Source: JBQCHF01 sp051953655
Lineage (GTDB): Bacteria > Actinomycetota > Actinomycetes > Motilibacterales > Motilibacteraceae
DNA length: 24,826 nucleotides
Assembly (NCBI GenBank): GCA_051953655.1
Contig: JBQCIO010000236.1
Coordinates: forward strand, 1-24,826
Direction: 5' to 3'
The notes beneath the pieces were generated by a model. It saw only the letters and a program-made list of their open reading frames with translations, did not search any database and was not told the DNA's origin. Made by a program: the position numbers and the translations under genes. Below are positions 22,494 to 24,826 of the stretch, one piece after another (position 1 is the first letter of the stretch; each line of letters opens with the position of its first letter).

Positions 22494-23662
22494 CTTCTCA
22501 ACCCATGCCCGTGCTCCCCACCCGCACTCGCGGGTGGGGAGCACGGCGCGCCGCTTCCCTCGCTGTCGCTTGCCTGTTGCCAATGGCTGCGGCCGCATGC
22601 TCTTCCGCTACCGAGAGCGGCCAGGGCCCCTCTGAGGTTCATCAGTTCTCGCTCATCGATGCGCAGGGTCAACGTCAAGTGCTTAGCGACCAAGGCGTGC
22701 CCCTGGGGGCGGCTGCGACGATCGATCCTGCGTCGAACAGCCTCGGCATCGACCGAGTCCGGCAGGTGGACGCGAACACGAGTGTGGGCATCCTCGACGG
22801 AGTCCTGACGAGCATTCACCTGACCGGCCCTGCGGCCACTCAGGGCGGGAGTAGCCCGACGCCCGCGACCGGACTCAACCGCCTGCACCCCGCCTCGGAC
22901 TGGTTCCCCAGCGCGCGGGACTCCGGCTACTGGATCGTCACCGAGTCCACCGACCACGCGGCCTGTCCCCCGGTCGCCGGAACGGTTGCTGGAGCCGTGC
23001 AGTACCGGCTGCAGCACATCGACGCGTCAACTGGCCGAGTGAGCGGCCCGCTGCTCCTTCCCTGCCGCGTCAAACCAACATCGGACAGCCGCGCCGGGGT
23101 CGTGGCACAACTGCTGGACGACCACACGACGACCGGAAGACCAGACGGCGAGGTGTACGCCTCCGTCGTCCTGCTTGACCCTCAAGGTCACGTCACTCAA
23201 ACCGTTGCGTCGCATTCGCTGGTCGTCGATGCCGCAGCCGACCGCCTGTTCTTGCTCGACGAGACCTGCAAGTCGGCGCGCTGCGGCTCCTACGCACAGG
23301 TCGGGGACCGCAGGCATGTGACCGTCCAACCAGTGAACGGACGCATCGCCGGAGCGGGCATCCTCAGCCCCGACGGGCAGTACCTGGCGTCAGCGGCCGT
23401 GAGTAGCGACGGGCGAAGCCTCGACCTTGACGTGATCCACCTGGACAGTGGTGCGACCAAGCGAGTTGGCACTTACGTCCCGTTGGCGCCGGGAGCCCCT
23501 GGCGTGCTGACGGATGACATGCCGTCGGTCTGGGCGGGCGATCACCTCATCGTCCTCGACGCCTCTGACCAGTCACTCCTCGTCTATGACGCACTCAAGG
23601 ACTCGTCACGGCGCGTGCGACTGCGAGCCAGGTATCAAGGAGTGCTCGGCGCTTCCGCGTAG
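22490..23662 (+). CDS. Lipoprotein of unknown function
   Basis: Translation from the GTG overlapping the previous stop (GTGA), or from the in-frame ATG at 22505, gives 385-390 residues. A basic n-region (RTRGWGARR) and a hydrophobic run end at MAAAAC, a lipobox (lipidated Cys37 from GTG). The mature part has repeated short beta-rich units (SGYWIVTE, VQYRLQHIDASTGRVSG, ASVVLLDPQGHVTQ, LFLLDETCKSARCGSY, GILSPDGQYLASAAVSSDGRSLDL). These recall a beta-propeller, as in WD40/TolB-like extracytoplasmic proteins. Neither start has a good ribosome binding site, so coupling to the secreted protein gene is likely. A 15-bp hairpin lies within codons 8-18 of the GTG frame. Function is unknown. Confidence 0.82.
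   Translation: MTSQPMPVLPTRTRGWGARRAASLAVACLLPMAAAACSSATESGQGPSEVHQFSLIDAQGQRQVLSDQGVPLGAAATIDPASNSLGIDRVRQVDANTSVGILDGVLTSIHLTGPAATQGGSSPTPATGLNRLHPASDWFPSARDSGYWIVTESTDHAACPPVAGTVAGAVQYRLQHIDASTGRVSGPLLLPCRVKPTSDSRAGVVAQLLDDHTTTGRPDGEVYASVVLLDPQGHVTQTVASHSLVVDAAADRLFLLDETCKSARCGSYAQVGDRRHVTVQPVNGRIAGAGILSPDGQYLASAAVSSDGRSLDLDVIHLDSGATKRVGTYVPLAPGAPGVLTDDMPSVWAGDHLIVLDASDQSLLVYDALKDSSRRVRLRARYQGVLGASA
22511..22544 (+). terminator. Perfect 15-bp hairpin inside the lipoprotein N-terminal coding region
   Basis: GTGCTCCCCACCCGC (22511-22525), a 4-nt ACTC loop and the exact reverse complement (22530-22544). It lies 17 nt after the stop of the secreted protein gene, which is a terminator position, yet also inside the reading frame of the next gene. 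It may act as an attenuator between the two, passing only part of transcription or translation. No T-tract follows. Confidence 0.6.
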
Positions 23663-23730
23663 GGGGTGCGCACAGCAGCCCCGTGTTTGACCGCGGGCAG
23701 TCGCGCATCTGCGGCCCCACGCAGGTCGGT

Positions 23731-24582
23731 CTACCGGCCCGGCCGCGTACGGCGACCCGCGCGGGCCGCGAACGCGTCCAGCGCCGCGATCACCTCGGTC
23801 GAGCGCCAGATCCGCCCGCGCGTCTTCGACGTGGTCTCCACCAGGACTCCGGCCTCGATCAGCGGGGTGAGGAGCCGGTACACGTTGCTGGTGGCGATGC
23901 CTAGTTCGCGGCCGAGCAGCGGGGCGTCCACGACCGGCTGGCGCAGCAGGACATCGAGGATCCGCCACGAGCCGGAGCCCCGGCGGGCCCGGACCTGCTC
24001 GGTCCAGGCGTCGCGGATGTGGTGCAGGTCGGCGACCAGGATGCGCCCGTTGGCGATGGCGGCGAAGGAGGCGGTGGCGAGCAGGTCGACGATCCCGGCC
24101 GGGTCTCCGGCCCGGTAGGCGGTCAGGGCGGCGAAGTAGGCGTCGACGTCGGCGAGGAGCCCGGCCGAGACGGGCACGGTCACGGCGCGGGTGAGGCCTT
24201 TGCCGCGCAGCATCGCGTGCAGCAGGGCCCGCCCGGTGCGCCCGTTGCCGTCGGGGAACGGGTGGATGGTCTCGAACTGGGCGTGCGCGATGGCGGCGTG
24301 CACGAGGGCGGGGATGTCGTCGCGGGCCATGAACGCGACGAGGTCGTCGATCGCGCCGGGGACCCGGCCGTGGGCGGGTGGGACGAACATGGCGTGGTGC
24401 GGGCCGAGGTGGCCGCCACCGATCCACACCTGCTCGGTGCGCCACTTCCCGGCCATGTCCGGGTGGTGGGGGCGCAGGAGCGCGTCGTGCATGGCCAGCA
24501 TCGCCTCGGCGGTGACGGTGTCGGCCAGGTCGATCGCGGCGGTCATGGCGCGGGTGTTCGCCACCACCTGGGCGGCGTTCAA
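23731..24582 (-). pseudogene. Fic-domain protein lacking its N-terminal region
   Basis: The Fic core is intact. HPFPDGNGRTGR (107-118 from the TTG at 24582) matches the HxFx(D/E)GNGRxxR AMP-transfer motif, and GLTRAVTVPVSAGLL follows. The C-terminal third (SWRILDVLLRQPVVDAPLLGRELGIATSNVYRLLTPLIEAGVLVETTSKTRGRIWRSTEVIAAL) is a winged-helix-like domain. The frame has no ATG or GTG upstream. Only a TTG lies at 24582, beginning at NAAQVVANTRAM, a segment that normally follows about 100 residues containing the inhibitory helix. Beyond this point the sequence is antisense of another reading frame. It is probably truncated and may be unexpressed, or starts at the weak TTG. Fic enzymes transfer AMP to protein hydroxyl groups; the target is unknown. 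Confidence 0.75.
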
Positions 24583-24629
24583 CCGTCCGGTTCCGTCTAA
24601 GAGGGCTGCTTCGGCGATCGCGCGGGCCC

Positions 24630-24826
24630 GGCGCCATCGCCCGCAACGCCCTGCTCCTCGACGCGGTCCCGGCGGCAGAAGGTGTCCTCCTGACCTTCAG
24701 GTGGAGGAAGGACCCCACCGTCTACGGCTACCTCGCCGACGACAGCCGCGCGCGTGCCCTTCGGACCAGCAGTGAGCGCGAATGGGCGCAGGACCTGGGC
24801 TGGCATCTCATGGAGGAACTCGAGAC
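24630..24826 (+). CDS. Hypothetical protein, partial at the right edge, no recognisable start
   Basis: From about 24630 the plus strand reads as a convincing protein: GAIARNALLLDAVPAAEGVL, then LTFRWRKDPTVYGYLADDSR and RTSSEREWAQDLGWHLMEEL, leaving the window mid-codon. No ATG, GTG or TTG exists in this frame over the coding-like part. Upstream the frame continues open as an antisense shadow of the Fic gene. The protein is therefore headless, like the divergent Fic gene whose start region meets it here. The product is not recognised; the helix-strand pattern with several Trp suggests a small soluble domain. Confidence 0.5.

Noticed and set aside
24597..24806. Minus-strand 69-codon open frame at the right edge
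   Set aside because: Antisense to a plus-strand frame with convincing protein sequence and lacking motifs of its own.
1..24826. CRISPR array or phage structural genes
   Set aside because: No regularly spaced direct repeats, Cas motifs or phage morphogenesis genes were seen.

Overview
The window is very GC-rich and has strong GC bias at third codon positions. GTG starts, 4-nt GTGA gene overlaps and probable leaderless genes are common. This fits a high-GC actinobacterium, but nothing identifies the genus. No rRNA, tRNA, CRISPR array or replication origin was recognised. The density of insertion sequences, a toxin-antitoxin pair and broken genes points to an accessory region such as a genomic island or plasmid segment.

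Left part (1-6513). An ABC exporter pair runs off the left edge. The decayed remains of a metallo-beta-lactamase-fold hydrolase follow. Next comes a metal-handling cluster: a Tat-exported multicopper oxidase with a Met/Gly-rich loop and a DUF305 lipoprotein on the minus strand, then a CadC-like ArsR regulator with a small CDF-type transporter on the plus strand. A hypothetical gene lies convergent to the transporter. The likely theme is copper oxidation or sequestration at the cell surface plus metal-responsive transport.

Middle part (6601-12860). A translationally linked pair encodes a large DDE-nuclease-like protein with N-terminal zinc ribbons and a DEDDh (DnaQ-type) exonuclease-like protein with a Cys cluster. 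Both reading frames carry several single-base shifts. An IS1380-family element (10196-11823) sits just upstream. It is followed by a small frameshifted ORF and a C-terminally damaged DUF429 gene.

Right-middle part (12929-17714). A HipBA-type toxin-antitoxin operon has a two-site inverted-repeat operator over a leaderless promoter. A divergent lipoprotein gene with two PDZ-like domains follows, then two uncharacterised genes.

Right part (17785-24826). A complete ISL3-family element (17793-19240) has an exact 8-bp target duplication. Beyond it are a leucine-rich-repeat-variant protein, an uncharacterised small protein, a calcineurin-like phosphoesterase, a secreted protein and a lipoprotein linked by a GTGA overlap with a 15-bp hairpin inside the second gene, a Fic-domain protein lacking the usual N-terminal region, and a plus-strand reading frame without a start that leaves the window. 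The headless Fic gene and headless plus-strand frame face each other, which suggests a rearrangement breakpoint near 24583-24630.

The most unusual items are the coupled DDE-like/DEDDh-exonuclease pair, the HipB double operator, and the hairpins placed at gene starts (both IS transposases, the secreted protein and the lipoprotein). All homology calls rest on motif recognition by eye; no database was searched.
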